NCBI RefSeq assembly: GCF_008065115.1
Contig: NZ_CP042913.1
Coordinates: forward strand, 6,087,257-6,151,256
Direction of reading: 5' to 3'
DNA: 64,000 nucleotides
From: Bythopirellula goksoeyrii
GTDB lineage: Bacteria > Planctomycetota > Planctomycetia > Pirellulales > Lacipirellulaceae
The notes beneath the pieces were generated by a model, which searched no databases, was not told where the DNA came from, and worked only from the letters and a program-made list of their open reading frames with translations. The position numbers and the translations under genes are program-made. Below, one piece after another: positions 31,949 to 40,662 of the stretch; position 1 is the stretch's first letter, and each line of letters begins with the position of its first letter.

Positions 31949-33322
31949 CTATTTCTCTGACGTCTCGCTCTCGTGCAGGAGGAACAGTACGCGCATCGGC
32001 GGCGGAGAGTCCGCATCTTTCTTGGCAAGTTTCCGTTTCTTGTCGCTAGAATCCAAATTGCGTCTAGATTGGATTTGCTCTTCAAGTTGTTTTCGTTCGA
32101 CGGGCGATTGATTGTTTCGTAGCTTGGTGGCCCAGGCTTGTTGTTGCAGGCCCGCTGAAGCGGAGCCCGCCGTAGGTTCCGAGGCAAGGTCAAGCGAGTT
32201 GAGCGCGGCGATCACGCCTTGCTGCTCGGGAGTGACGACATAATTTTGTGGGGCGGCTTGCTGACGCATTGGTTTTTCGTATTGCCGATACTGTTCGAGT
32301 TGCTCAGTGGGTTTTCCACCGCTGACCGCATTCGCGGGTTCATCGATTGTGAGCGACTGGATCGCTTCGGTGTCTTGACTGCACGCGAAGAAAAACTTGG
32401 CAAGTTGTTCAGGAGGGGCTTCCACGAAAACCATCTCTGCTGCGGGGGTCTGCGTCTTTCCCTTAGGCTGAAGAGATTTCGATTCATCTTTGCTCGAATC
32501 ACTCTGCGAGGCAGCTCCCGCCACTCCGCCATCACGAGATTCGGCATACAAGCCTGAACCACGGAATGATGCTTTGGCATCCTGTTCGACGGGCTCGTCA
32601 ACAATTTGGATGTCATTAGCGACAAGTAGACGATCGAAATGTTCTGCGCCCGAACGCAGGTCTTTGAGTGTGACATGTACGAGTCCCACGTTGGATTCTG
32701 GCGCGATCAAGCTGCCTGCAACGTGGTCGACGCCGAGTGCAACAGCGGAATCGGTTGCCATTTCCCGTACTATATCAGACCGTTCATCACTCGGCGCGGC
32801 GGCAATTCCCTCCGTTGAAGATTCGTCTCGCAAACGGGGCGCGCCGAATGCGTCGGCTTTCGGTACCTCTTCGATCGCCTTTAACTCTGATAATGCCTGG
32901 GGAGCGGATTCGTCCTTTGCATTAGCTCGTTCTTTGCCGACTGGAGCCTTGTCGATTTGGGCAAGTTCGACTTCCTTCTCGTTGCCTGCTGGCTGGTAGA
33001 ACATCAGCATCAATAGCGCCGCCGTGGCCAGCAAGGGCCAGAGTAGACGCTTGCGCATAGTTAGTTCACTCGGTTGAAGGGGAACTGAGGGCCCGTCGAT
33101 CTGCTGGAAAACGGCGGCACGCATGTCCTCAGTCGCTTTAACTCGAGGCAGAGACCGCACTTTCGAAGAAACGGCCTCCAATTCGGCGACCAACTGCCGG
33201 GCCTGTGGATCCTCAGCCAACCGTGCCTCGACCATGGCGCGCTGCTCGTCGGTGAGTTCGCCATCAACATAGGCGCTCAGCAAAGAGTCGTCGAAATCGG
33301 GTTGGTTGTTTAGTTCTGACAT
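31949..33322 (-). CDS. Anti-sigma factor-like membrane protein
   Basis: A 457-residue protein. The N-terminus (DSLLSAYVDGELTDEQRAMV) is the helical opening of anti-sigma domains, though the HxxxCxxC zinc site is not present. One membrane segment lies at about 93-109, leaving a large C-terminal part outside. That part is low in conservation and rich in Ser, Gln and Lys, and near 381-393 holds the repeat-encoded PTAGSASAGLQ. The gene overlaps the sigma factor's stop by 13 bases, so it is expected to hold that sigma factor inactive until a cell-envelope signal arrives. Confidence 0.82.
   Translation of the reverse strand: MSELNNQPDFDDSLLSAYVDGELTDEQRAMVEARLAEDPQARQLVAELEAVSSKVRSLPRVKATEDMRAAVFQQIDGPSVPLQPSELTMRKRLLWPLLATAALLMLMFYQPAGNEKEVELAQIDKAPVGKERANAKDESAPQALSELKAIEEVPKADAFGAPRLRDESSTEGIAAAPSDERSDIVREMATDSAVALGVDHVAGSLIAPESNVGLVHVTLKDLRSGAEHFDRLLVANDIQIVDEPVEQDAKASFRGSGLYAESRDGGVAGAASQSDSSKDESKSLQPKGKTQTPAAEMVFVEAPPEQLAKFFFACSQDTEAIQSLTIDEPANAVSGGKPTEQLEQYRQYEKPMRQQAAPQNYVVTPEQQGVIAALNSLDLASEPTAGSASAGLQQQAWATKLRNNQSPVERKQLEEQIQSRRNLDSSDKKRKLAKKDADSPPPMRVLFLLHESETSEK
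32143..32179. repeat. Palindromic repeat inside a coding region, copy 2
   Basis: Contains TTGCAGGCCCGCTGAAGCGG followed by AGCCCGCCGTAGG. On the minus strand it encodes PTAGSASAGLQ, the same frame as copy 1 at 30885-30920 in an unrelated gene. Confidence 0.8.
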
Positions 33323-33888
33323 GGACTTCCAACTAGTAGCTCTTTCATTTGCATTCGAGCGCGGAACAGGCGGCTGCGGACGGTGCCGACTGGCAACTGG
33401 AGGATCTCGGCAATGGTATCGTAGGAGCAGTCTTCCATTTCGCGCAGGACCAATATTTGGCGATGCTCGTCGCTAAGCTTCAATAAAGCGGACTGGATAA
33501 CTTCTGCCTGTTCGACTCGCAGCAATCGCTCATCGGGTGCGACTTCGTTATCAATCGGCTCTTGTCCAACATTCGCTTTCATCATATCAATCGACAGTTC
33601 TTCATCGCGCCGCCTGTGCCGCCGGCGATGGGAGCAGGCCAGATTCAATGCCACACGATACATCCAGGTATAAAACTGGGACGAGCCACGGAACGTGTCG
33701 AGCTTGGTGTACGCCTGAACGAAGGCATCCTGCAGCACCTCGCTGGCATCCTCGGCATTGCCCAGCACTCGGAGCAAGGTATTGAACAGCCTATCCTGAT
33801 GCCGCTCCACAAGCGTTCCGAAGGCCTGACGGTCCCCCCCTTGGGTAGCTGCCACCAACTCGGCGTCGCTGGGTCGAATCTGGGTCAC
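33310..33888 (-). CDS. ECF-type RNA polymerase sigma factor
   Basis: A 192-residue sigma-70 family factor of the extracytoplasmic-function type. Region 2 is seen in the first 95 residues (TLVERHQDRLFNTLLRVLG, then DASEVLQDAFVQAY, then FYTWMYRVALNLA) and region 4 at about 130-185 (LSDEHRQILVLREMEDCSYD, then LPVGTVRSRLFRAR). It directs RNA polymerase to a stress-type regulon. The overlapping downstream gene is its likely membrane anti-sigma factor. Confidence 0.92.
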   Translation of the reverse strand: MTQIRPSDAELVAATQGGDRQAFGTLVERHQDRLFNTLLRVLGNAEDASEVLQDAFVQAYTKLDTFRGSSQFYTWMYRVALNLACSHRRRHRRRDEELSIDMMKANVGQEPIDNEVAPDERLLRVEQAEVIQSALLKLSDEHRQILVLREMEDCSYDTIAEILQLPVGTVRSRLFRARMQMKELLVGSPCQN

Positions 33889-33966
33889 ACTCTTAACTCA
33901 TCTACTATTTTGACGTAGGACGGCGACGAATAGTTCCCGCAGGGGCGAATCTGCTACCATTGAAGC

Positions 33967-35148
33967 ATGGAACCACTTCAGTGGATAGACGACGAGCTTG
34001 GCGAGCGGCAACGTGCCGGGTTGCTGCGCACACTCCCCCCTCCCCTTACTACGGCGGGAGCGGTCGTGGAGGTCGCAGGAAAATCGATTATTAATTTTGC
34101 GTCCAACGACTATCTGGGGCTCGCCGCGGACAAGCGGCTTTCTGAGGCTGCCATCGCAAGCTTCCATCAACAAGGAGTGGGCCGCGGAGCCAGTCCGCTC
34201 GTGAGTGGTCGCTCGATGGTTCACGAGGCCCTCGAAAAGCGGCTTGCCGCTTTCTTCGGCACTGAAGCTGCCCTGCTATTTCCAACCAGCTTTGCCGCCA
34301 ATGCGGGGATCATCCCGGCACTGGTTGGTATGGGGGATGCAATCTACGGCGATGAGAAGAATCACGCCAGCATCATCGATGGTTGCCGACTCGCGCGGGC
34401 GGAGCGTCACATCTATCCCCACGCGAAGATCGATGCGCTGGCAACGCTCTTAGAGGCCGGGAAAAAATATCGGCGGCGGTTGATCGTGACAGACACGCTG
34501 TTCAGCATGGATGGCGATCTCGCACGCCTACCGCAGATTGCCGAGTTGGCTCACGAACACGATGCGATGTTGATGGTTGACGAAGCCCATGCGATAGGGG
34601 TGTTCGGAGCGAATGGCCGGGGTGTGGTCGAACATTTTTCCGCGGCACATCCTAAATTGCCGGAGAGAGTTCATATCCGGGTAGGATCGTTCGGCAAAGC
34701 CTTGGGAGCGGCGGGGGGATACGTCTGCGGCTCGGCAGCGCTCATCTCCTGGTTGGCAAACACCGCACGAACCTATGTTTTCTCGACGGCACACCCAGCC
34801 GCGGTGAGTGCCGCGGCGCTAGTGGCGCTGGATCTGGTAGATCGCGAACCAGAACGTCGCCGGGGCCTCTTGGAACGGGCCGCAGAATTGCGTGAACGGC
34901 TCACAGCCGACGGCTGGAACACCGGCCGCAGTGAGAGCCAGATTATTCCAGTGATTCTCGGCTCGCCTGAACGGACGATGGAGATCTCCGAGAAACTCCG
35001 CGACCGCGGAATCTGGGCACCAGGCATTCGGCCGCCCTCGGTGCCAGCGGGAGAGTCGCTGTTGCGGCTAGGGTTTACCGCGGGGCATACCGGGGAGATG
35101 GTTGAGCGGCTTCTGGAGACACTCAAGAAAGTGCGTCGAAGCGAATGA
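33967..35148 (+). CDS. bioF: 8-amino-7-oxononanoate synthase
   Basis: A 393-residue PLP enzyme of the alpha-oxoamine synthase family, normal length. The PLP lysine is Lys-244 in GSFGKALGAAGG, with the cofactor aspartate in MLMVDEAHAIGVFG. BioF joins pimeloyl-ACP (or CoA) and alanine in biotin synthesis; KBL-type relatives are possible, but the N-terminus (ELGERQRAGLLRTLPP) fits BioF best. No other biotin genes are adjacent. The last 80 codons have a diverged second copy at 35712-35951, beyond a small inserted gene pair. Confidence 0.85.
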   Translation: MEPLQWIDDELGERQRAGLLRTLPPPLTTAGAVVEVAGKSIINFASNDYLGLAADKRLSEAAIASFHQQGVGRGASPLVSGRSMVHEALEKRLAAFFGTEAALLFPTSFAANAGIIPALVGMGDAIYGDEKNHASIIDGCRLARAERHIYPHAKIDALATLLEAGKKYRRRLIVTDTLFSMDGDLARLPQIAELAHEHDAMLMVDEAHAIGVFGANGRGVVEHFSAAHPKLPERVHIRVGSFGKALGAAGGYVCGSAALISWLANTARTYVFSTAHPAAVSAAALVALDLVDREPERRRGLLERAAELRERLTADGWNTGRSESQIIPVILGSPERTMEISEKLRDRGIWAPGIRPPSVPAGESLLRLGFTAGHTGEMVERLLETLKKVRRSE

Positions 35149-35158
35149 GGATGTCACG

Positions 35159-35413
35159 TCAAGATTGATCACGGTTCGCTAATTTCAGCGAACCTTCGTA
35201 AAGGGTGTCGGGGCAAACGTCTTGTTCGTTGGGCCAAGCCACTGTCCCATTTTCAACCCGCGCTTGGCGAAAATAGTCAAGATCCTTCAACTCTTGAAAA
35301 ATCCCAAACTCTAGATGAGGATTGAAATCGTAGATGCCAACTTCACCACTCTCGAATTGGAGTTCGAGTGTGTGATCATCCTTGGCTACAACGGTTTTCA
35401 CGCGGGGATTCAT
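35159..35413 (-). CDS. DUF2442 protein
   Basis: An 84-residue protein of the DUF2442 family (VKTVVAKDDHTLELQFESGE, then a later WPNEQDVCPDTLYE). It commonly occurs directly after a DUF4160 gene, as here (six bases apart). The pair is often suspected of being toxin-antitoxin-like, which is not shown by sequence. It stands between bioF and a fragment of bioF. Confidence 0.8.
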   Translation of the reverse strand: MNPRVKTVVAKDDHTLELQFESGEVGIYDFNPHLEFGIFQELKDLDYFRQARVENGTVAWPNEQDVCPDTLYEGSLKLANRDQS

Positions 35414-35419
35414 GTCGGC

Positions 35420-35689
35420 CTATTTCAATGGCGGAATTTTATTGGGTAGTTCGCCGTTAACCGCAAGCTGCCAACCGTCAAGTAACTCTTGGCGATGTAT
35501 TTCTATCCATGCTTGTACTAATCTAATTTTACCAGGAGGCAGCCCGCCTTCCAGTATCTCACCATCGGGAATGGCGAACACTGCTTCTTCGCTTTGGTAT
35601 CTTGCGTGGATATGGGGGAGATTGTGCCGTTTGTTGTCCAAAAAATACATGGAGACGACTATTCCATAAAATCTGGACAATACAGGCAT
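35420..35689 (-). CDS. DUF4160 protein
   Basis: An 89-residue protein with the DUF4160 pattern: MPVLSRFYGIVVSMYFLDN, HNLPHIHARYQSEEAVFAI, and LVQAWIEIHRQELLDGW. The ATG at 35689 is the natural start, since the longer frame would read the bioF fragment backwards. It is followed by the DUF2442 gene. The pair is unlike its neighbours and appears to be an insertion. Confidence 0.85.
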   Translation of the reverse strand: MPVLSRFYGIVVSMYFLDNKRHNLPHIHARYQSEEAVFAIPDGEILEGGLPPGKIRLVQAWIEIHRQELLDGWQLAVNGELPNKIPPLK

Positions 35690-35711
35690 TATTTCAATAT
35701 AACCTGCGAGG

Positions 35712-35990
35712 GCGTCTCGCCACAGAGGGCTGGGACACAGGCCGCAGTGAGAGCCAGATTGTTCCCGTGATTCTCGGCTCGCCTGAACGGACGATGGAGA
35801 TCTCCTCGAAACTCCGCGACCGCGGAATCTGGGCACCGAGCATTCGGCCACCCTCGGTACCGGCGGGAGAGTCGCTGCTGCGGCTTGGTTTTACTGCGGG
35901 GCATACCGGGGAGTTGGTTGAGCGGCTTCTGGAGACGTTAAAGGTGATTGGACGGCACCCTGGACCAGATATGAGGGATATACCGATTTG
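35712..35990 (+). pseudogene. Second, truncated copy of the bioF 3' end
   Basis: From about 35714 to 35951 the plus strand repeats the last 80 codons of bioF (34899-35136), for example GRSESQI(V/I)PVILGSPERTM and PSVPAGESLLRLGFTAGHTG. The nucleotides agree in most positions, with scattered changes, many silent. There is no start codon or 5' part, so it cannot be a functional gene. After the end of homology the frame continues for 13 codons to a stop at 35990. Confidence 0.88.
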
Positions 35991-36127
35991 ACGTAAGTTC
36001 CCCGCCAGTAAAAACTTGACGCTGGCCATTTGGCTACTTAGGATCGATATTAGGGGACTTTTTGTACTTCCAACGTCCCTCCCTGAAACTACACCGCTCG
36101 ATCACACAGATCGATGAGGAGACTCTG

Positions 36128-37318
36128 TTGGCACTCATTCTGCAAATCGTATTGGCCATCGTCCTGTTGCTGGGATTGGTGTCGGTATTCTTGAGTGCTA
36201 AGAATTGGCATTGGAGCCAATTCGTGCTCATCTTGTTTATCATGCTCACCGCGGTCGGCTTCCTCATACTCGCCGCCGAAACCATGCGAATTCATCGTGG
36301 TCTTCGCGCAAAGCTGCCAGGCATGGAAAGCCAACTCGCCTCGCTCGAACAACAAAACGAAGTCCTCTTGCGAGGAATTGAAGAAGACAAGGGGATCATT
36401 CAGCTTGAGCATCGCCTGCAGATGCTTACCCGTGATCGGGGTCGTGCCTGGCGACAGGTTGCACCGGCAGGTGCCTTGAACGAAAAAGGGCAAATTGAAG
36501 TCTCTATTGCCAACCCCAAGCCTCACGGCTTAGATGCCGAGACCATTGTTTATTTATTTGAGTCTGGGAACGCCAATCCAGCCAACCCAGCGGATGGCCG
36601 CCAGTTTCTGGGAGAATTCAAAGTCGTCGAGTCCAGCGAAACTGGTGTTGTCCTCGAGTCAACGCAATTGTTGGATCAACGCACTGGAGAACGGCTCGCC
36701 CGGAGCGAAGGCCCGTGGAGTCTCTATGAGTCCATGCCCTCCGATAAGTACGATACGTTTGCCGGCATAGAGGAAGCCGAACTTCGTAAACGACTCCCTG
36801 CTGCGGTCGTCGAACAGTACCTGCGGCATGGCCAAGAAGCCACTCCTGATGATGACCCTAGCGATGTGATTGGTTTTGATGAGAACGATGTGCGGCTTGG
36901 TCCCAACGAAATGGACAAAGCGGTGAAAAAGGTCTACAACAGGCCGCTACGAGATTACACGTTTCTGTTTGCCGAACTGGGACGTCAAAAGGCGGTGCTC
37001 TTGGCTAAGCGAGATGCCCTCATTGAGGACAATGCAAAATGGGCAGCTACTCTGGCCAGTGCCGAGAAGCTTTCGGAGTTTCGTGAGCAAGAAATCAAGC
37101 TGCTCGAGGAAGATTTAGCCGGCATGAAAAAAGACCGCAAGGCGATTGACGAGCATCTGAAGGCGGTGAGCCAATCTCTCAAAAACGCACGAGAGTTGAT
37201 TGACAGCCTGCTGGCTGAGAACTCCTCTTTAGCCGATCGGCTGGCGGCACGGGTGCAAGAGTTGCGTCAGATCATCGACTCGACAGTCCCGGCGACGGCG
37301 GCGATTGGGATTCCCTAG
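36128..37318 (+). CDS. Membrane-anchored coiled-coil protein
   Basis: A 396-residue protein beginning at TTG, chosen because AGGAG at 36117-36121 lies six bases upstream. Two membrane segments at about 3-24 and 33-54 are followed by coiled-coil stretches at about 62-95 (LASLEQQNEVLLRG) and 295-380 (LAGMKKDRKAIDEHL). The part between (about 100-280) is a beta-rich domain. No named family. Probably located in the cytoplasmic membrane with the long domain on one side. I have seen such proteins in planctomycetes without a function attached. Confidence 0.65.
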   Translation: MALILQIVLAIVLLLGLVSVFLSAKNWHWSQFVLILFIMLTAVGFLILAAETMRIHRGLRAKLPGMESQLASLEQQNEVLLRGIEEDKGIIQLEHRLQMLTRDRGRAWRQVAPAGALNEKGQIEVSIANPKPHGLDAETIVYLFESGNANPANPADGRQFLGEFKVVESSETGVVLESTQLLDQRTGERLARSEGPWSLYESMPSDKYDTFAGIEEAELRKRLPAAVVEQYLRHGQEATPDDDPSDVIGFDENDVRLGPNEMDKAVKKVYNRPLRDYTFLFAELGRQKAVLLAKRDALIEDNAKWAATLASAEKLSEFREQEIKLLEEDLAGMKKDRKAIDEHLKAVSQSLKNARELIDSLLAENSSLADRLAARVQELRQIIDSTVPATAAIGIP

Positions 37319-37354
37319 TGTCGCTAGCAGAGTGAACAATCCATCGGCTCAAAG

Positions 37355-37432
37355 TGTCATTCCCGCGCAGGCGGGAACCTAGAAGCAACGTGCCGCCTAC
37401 TAGATACCCGCCTGCGCGAGGATGACTTGACA
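37355..37432. repeat. TGTCATTC-type palindromic repeat, copy 1
   Basis: TGTCATTCCCGCGCAGGCGGG on the left and its near reverse complement CCCGCCTGCGCGAGGATGAC on the right, with about 30 bases between. The ends match those of the repeats at 56338 and 62886. Confidence 0.7.
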
Positions 37433-37478
37433 TTTCTTGGCGTAGTCTCGGAGTCCATCGTAAGCTACGATTAATTGC

Positions 37479-38324
37479 ATGGGACTCTACGATCGCGACT
37501 ATGCTCATGAACCTCAGCAGGGAGTGCAACTCCGATTGCCTGGTTCGATTACCAACCGAATTATCCTGATCACGATAGGCTGCTATCTCTTGCAGCTTTT
37601 CCTCGGTATGCCATTTACCGAGAAGTTTGTCTTGTATCCTGATTGGTACAGCAGGCCATGGAATGCATATCGGCTGCTTACCTATGGCTTCCTGCATGAT
37701 CCTAATTCTCTCTGGCACATTGGGTTCAACATGTTTGCCCTGTGGAGCTTTGGCAACCAGGTGGAACGCGTCTATGGCAGGGAGCGATACACGTGGCTGT
37801 ATCTGACAGCGATTGTGGTGGCTGGGCTAATTTGGTCGCTATCTGAGGCAAGCATGGGCCGACCTGCCGGAATCGTCATGGGTGCCTCGGGGGGTGTGGT
37901 CGCCGTTGTGATTCTGTTTGCACTGAAGTTCCCCCACGCCAAGGGAATGGTGTTCCCGATTCCCATTCCGATTCCCATGTGGGTATTGGCAATTGGACTG
38001 GTGCTGATGGATCTGCAAGGCGCCATGTCGCGCGGGGGCGATATCGCCTTCACTGCCCATTTAGGTGGAGCCCTCTATGGCTGGTTATTCTTCATGACTG
38101 AGTGGACCCCCGCTACGCTATTCCATCGACTTTTTGGTGGCCTGCCGAAGATGAAAGGTCCTTCGTTGCGAGTTCATGAGCCAGATGAAGAGAATGCCTC
38201 TGACCTCGAAGTCGATCGCGTGCTGCAAAAGATCCAAGAGCAAGGTCGTGAGAGTCTCACCTGGCGTGAGAGACGAATTTTGGAAAAGGCCAGTCGTCAG
38301 TATCAGAATCGCCGCAATTTGTAG
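37479..38324 (+). CDS. Rhomboid-family intramembrane serine protease
   Basis: A 281-residue membrane protein with six hydrophobic segments. The catalytic pair is present: Ser-137 in MGASGG and His-194 in TAHLGGALYG, with Asn-84 in GFNMFALW stabilising the intermediate. Rhomboids cut substrate proteins within the membrane. The C-terminal 70 residues are cytoplasmic and charged. The gene is followed by the SUMF1-like gene 33 bases later in the same direction, so both may be one transcript. Confidence 0.9.
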   Translation: MGLYDRDYAHEPQQGVQLRLPGSITNRIILITIGCYLLQLFLGMPFTEKFVLYPDWYSRPWNAYRLLTYGFLHDPNSLWHIGFNMFALWSFGNQVERVYGRERYTWLYLTAIVVAGLIWSLSEASMGRPAGIVMGASGGVVAVVILFALKFPHAKGMVFPIPIPIPMWVLAIGLVLMDLQGAMSRGGDIAFTAHLGGALYGWLFFMTEWTPATLFHRLFGGLPKMKGPSLRVHEPDEENASDLEVDRVLQKIQEQGRESLTWRERRILEKASRQYQNRRNL

Positions 38325-38357
38325 GCAAACTGCTCGCGCGAAAGGAATCGCACAAGT

Positions 38358-39302
38358 ATGGTTCGACAGCGAAAGAGATTGCTTTGGCTTCTAGCGGCCC
38401 TGCTGCCGCTTCCCTTTGCGTACGGTCTGCGCGATGTTGATAACGAACCGAATCCGGAGTCCGTTGCTGCTGTCACAATCGTTCCTCTTCCCCGTGCCGA
38501 CGGCATGGTACGGTTGCCCGAAAGCGTCTTCCTGATGGGGACGCCACGCCCTGGCCCGGTTGACCAACGCCCCGTGCATCGAGTGCGGTTGAAATCATTC
38601 TGGCTCGACAGGACTCCTGTTACGAACCGGGAATTCGAGGCGTTTGTCGCAGCGACGGACTACACAACCACGGCCGAACAACAAGGTTGGTCGCTCTTGT
38701 TCGATCGCAATCGGGCTCGTTGGAATGAAACCGAAGGAGTAAGCTGGCGTCATCCGACGGGCGCCGATAGTTCGCTGGTAGGCAAAGCTGAATACCCCGT
38801 GGTGCATGTGAGCTGGTCTGATGCGGTGGCTTACGCCGCCTGGGCAGGCAAACGTCTTCCCACCGAGGCGGAATTTGAATTCGCATCCCGAGGGGGACTT
38901 AGCGACACGGCCTACGCATGGGGTCGGGAACTGACTTTGAGTAATCGGCTGCAAGCCAACTACTGGCAAGGCAAGTTTCCGTTTACCAACTTGCAGCTTG
39001 ATGGTTTTTATGGAGTGTCGCCCGTAGAATCGTTCTCTGCAAACTCCTATGGCTTGTTCGACATGGCGGGCAATGCTGCCTGTTGGTGTGCTGATTGGTA
39101 CGCAGACGATGCTTATGGAAGTAGCCGTGCGGATACCGGCGATGGTCCCACGACAGGCACCGAACGTGTGCTGCGTGGCGGGAGCTGGCGCTCCACGAGC
39201 GAGAAAGGAAACGGCTTGCAAGTTGGCGACCGCGAACATGCTGCTCCGACAACGACCAGCGACTACATCGGCTTTCGCTGTGCTCGGGATGTGAAGGAAT
39301 AG
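38358..39302 (+). CDS. SUMF1-domain (formylglycine-enzyme-like) protein
   Basis: A 314-residue protein with a hydrophobic N-terminal segment (about 9-26), then the SUMF1 fold: VFLMGTPRPGPVDQRPVHRV, PVTNREFEAF, YPVVHVSWSDAVAYAAWAGK, RLPTEAEFEFASRGG, and IGFRCARD at the end. In true formylglycine-generating enzymes two cysteines precede GFRC; here that stretch (GDREHAAPTTTSD) has none, so sulfatase maturation is unlikely and a binding or structural role is more probable. It probably sits outside the cytoplasmic membrane. Confidence 0.85.
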   Translation: MVRQRKRLLWLLAALLPLPFAYGLRDVDNEPNPESVAAVTIVPLPRADGMVRLPESVFLMGTPRPGPVDQRPVHRVRLKSFWLDRTPVTNREFEAFVAATDYTTTAEQQGWSLLFDRNRARWNETEGVSWRHPTGADSSLVGKAEYPVVHVSWSDAVAYAAWAGKRLPTEAEFEFASRGGLSDTAYAWGRELTLSNRLQANYWQGKFPFTNLQLDGFYGVSPVESFSANSYGLFDMAGNAACWCADWYADDAYGSSRADTGDGPTTGTERVLRGGSWRSTSEKGNGLQVGDREHAAPTTTSDYIGFRCARDVKE

Positions 39303-39452
39303 CCATCGCCGGGGGGCGGTGGTTCACCTCAATGCACCCATGGCTATCCAGCAATGGCTACTAAATTGCATGAAAGTTCGTTTTTCTGCCTGGGTTAATT
39401 GCCTCCCTCGAAATCGGTTATACTAGGAGCCTGACACAACGGGATAGAAAAC

Positions 39453-40361
39453 ATGTCTGAATCTCAAACGATCCTGATCACTGGTGCCTCAGGGCTCATC
39501 GGCTCTGCCTTGACCAAGGCACTCGAAGCCGATGGGCACAAAGTACTGCGCGCGGTTCGAGAGAATGTTCAGAATCCCCAGGAAGAAATCCATTGGTCCC
39601 CTGTCTTAGAAGAAATCGACCAGCAGAAACTCGAGGGGATTGACTCGATCGTGCATCTGGCCGGCGCGAACATCGCTGGCAAGCGGTGGACCGAGTCGTA
39701 TAAAAAACAGATTCTTGAAAGTCGGACAAAGGGAACTAGCCTGATCAGTGAAGCGATTGCCAAGATGCAACGCAAACCTCGGGCGTTTGTGTGTGCCTCG
39801 GCGATCGGGTATTACGGTGACCGCGGCACGACAGAGCTTGATGAAACGAGTTCCCCCGGGGGTGACTTTCTCGCCGAAGTCTGTTTGCAGTGGGAACGCG
39901 CTTCTCTGCCGGCCCAGGAGGCTGGTATTCGCACCGTCAATACACGCATTGGTGTGGTACTTAGCCCCAACGGTGGGGCACTGAAAACAATGCTACTCCC
40001 TTTCAAGATGGGAGTCGGAGGGGTGATCGGCGATGGCAAGCAGTCGATGAGCTGGATTGCTCTTGACGATGTCGTGGGTGCGATGCAGTTTGCCTTGGCC
40101 CATGACACTCTTTCCGGCCCGGTGAATTTGGTCTCTCCCGAGTGGGTAACTAATCGCGAGTTTACCAAGACGCTCGGCAAGGTGTTGGGCCGGCCGACGG
40201 TTCTGCCGATGCCCGCCTTTGCTGCGAAGTTGGCCTTTGGCGAGATGGCCGAGGCGTTGCTGCTCTCCAGCACTCGCGTGATTCCGCAGCGATTGGTCGC
40301 GGAGGGGTTTGCCTTTCAGTATCCGCAATTGAAAACAGCGCTAGAACATCTCTTGAAATGA
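39453..40361 (+). CDS. TIGR01777-family epimerase/NAD-dependent oxidoreductase
   Basis: A 302-residue short-chain dehydrogenase-type protein. The nucleotide-binding loop is GASGLIG at 11-17. VHLAGANIAGKRW and KKQILESRTKGTSLI are landmarks of the TIGR01777 (YfcH/SulA-like) group, and YYGDRG supplies the usual tyrosine. The reaction is unknown for most members. It is cytoplasmic and stands alone, 150 bases after the SUMF1-like gene. Confidence 0.88.
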   Translation: MSESQTILITGASGLIGSALTKALEADGHKVLRAVRENVQNPQEEIHWSPVLEEIDQQKLEGIDSIVHLAGANIAGKRWTESYKKQILESRTKGTSLISEAIAKMQRKPRAFVCASAIGYYGDRGTTELDETSSPGGDFLAEVCLQWERASLPAQEAGIRTVNTRIGVVLSPNGGALKTMLLPFKMGVGGVIGDGKQSMSWIALDDVVGAMQFALAHDTLSGPVNLVSPEWVTNREFTKTLGKVLGRPTVLPMPAFAAKLAFGEMAEALLLSSTRVIPQRLVAEGFAFQYPQLKTALEHLLK

Positions 40362-40366
40362 TCGTG

Positions 40367-40416
40367 GGGCAGGCTTCTGGCCTGCCGAGCGTCAGCGACA
40401 TGCTGGAAGCCTGCCC
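40367..40416. repeat. Inverted repeat after the epimerase gene
   Basis: GGGCAGGCTTC at 40367-40377 pairs exactly with GAAGCCTGCCC at 40406-40416. It begins six bases after the stop codon and may act as terminator. The remaining space to 40662 holds an open frame without protein-like support (an extension of the next gene). Confidence 0.6.
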
Positions 40417-40662
40417 AGGGATATGCTACGAAGCGCTAGCATTGCCAGCGGGGCTTTCTCTGCAAGCAGACTTTTTTCTGCATTCGCGATATTTTTTGCA
40501 GGCGCAATTATCCTCAAAGTCGATAAGGGAGGAAGCGGAGGTGCGCAATGGGCGTACTCGCAGGTGGTCTTTGACCAAATCAACCCTACGAGGTTGTTGA
40601 ACGAAACACTCTCGCCATTCGACGCGGTTGGCGAAGGGTTACACGCTGAGGAGGAGCGTTCC

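Noticed and set aside
32490-32999. 169-codon plus-strand frame
   Set aside because: Antisense to the anti-sigma gene, which is supported by overlap with the sigma factor gene.
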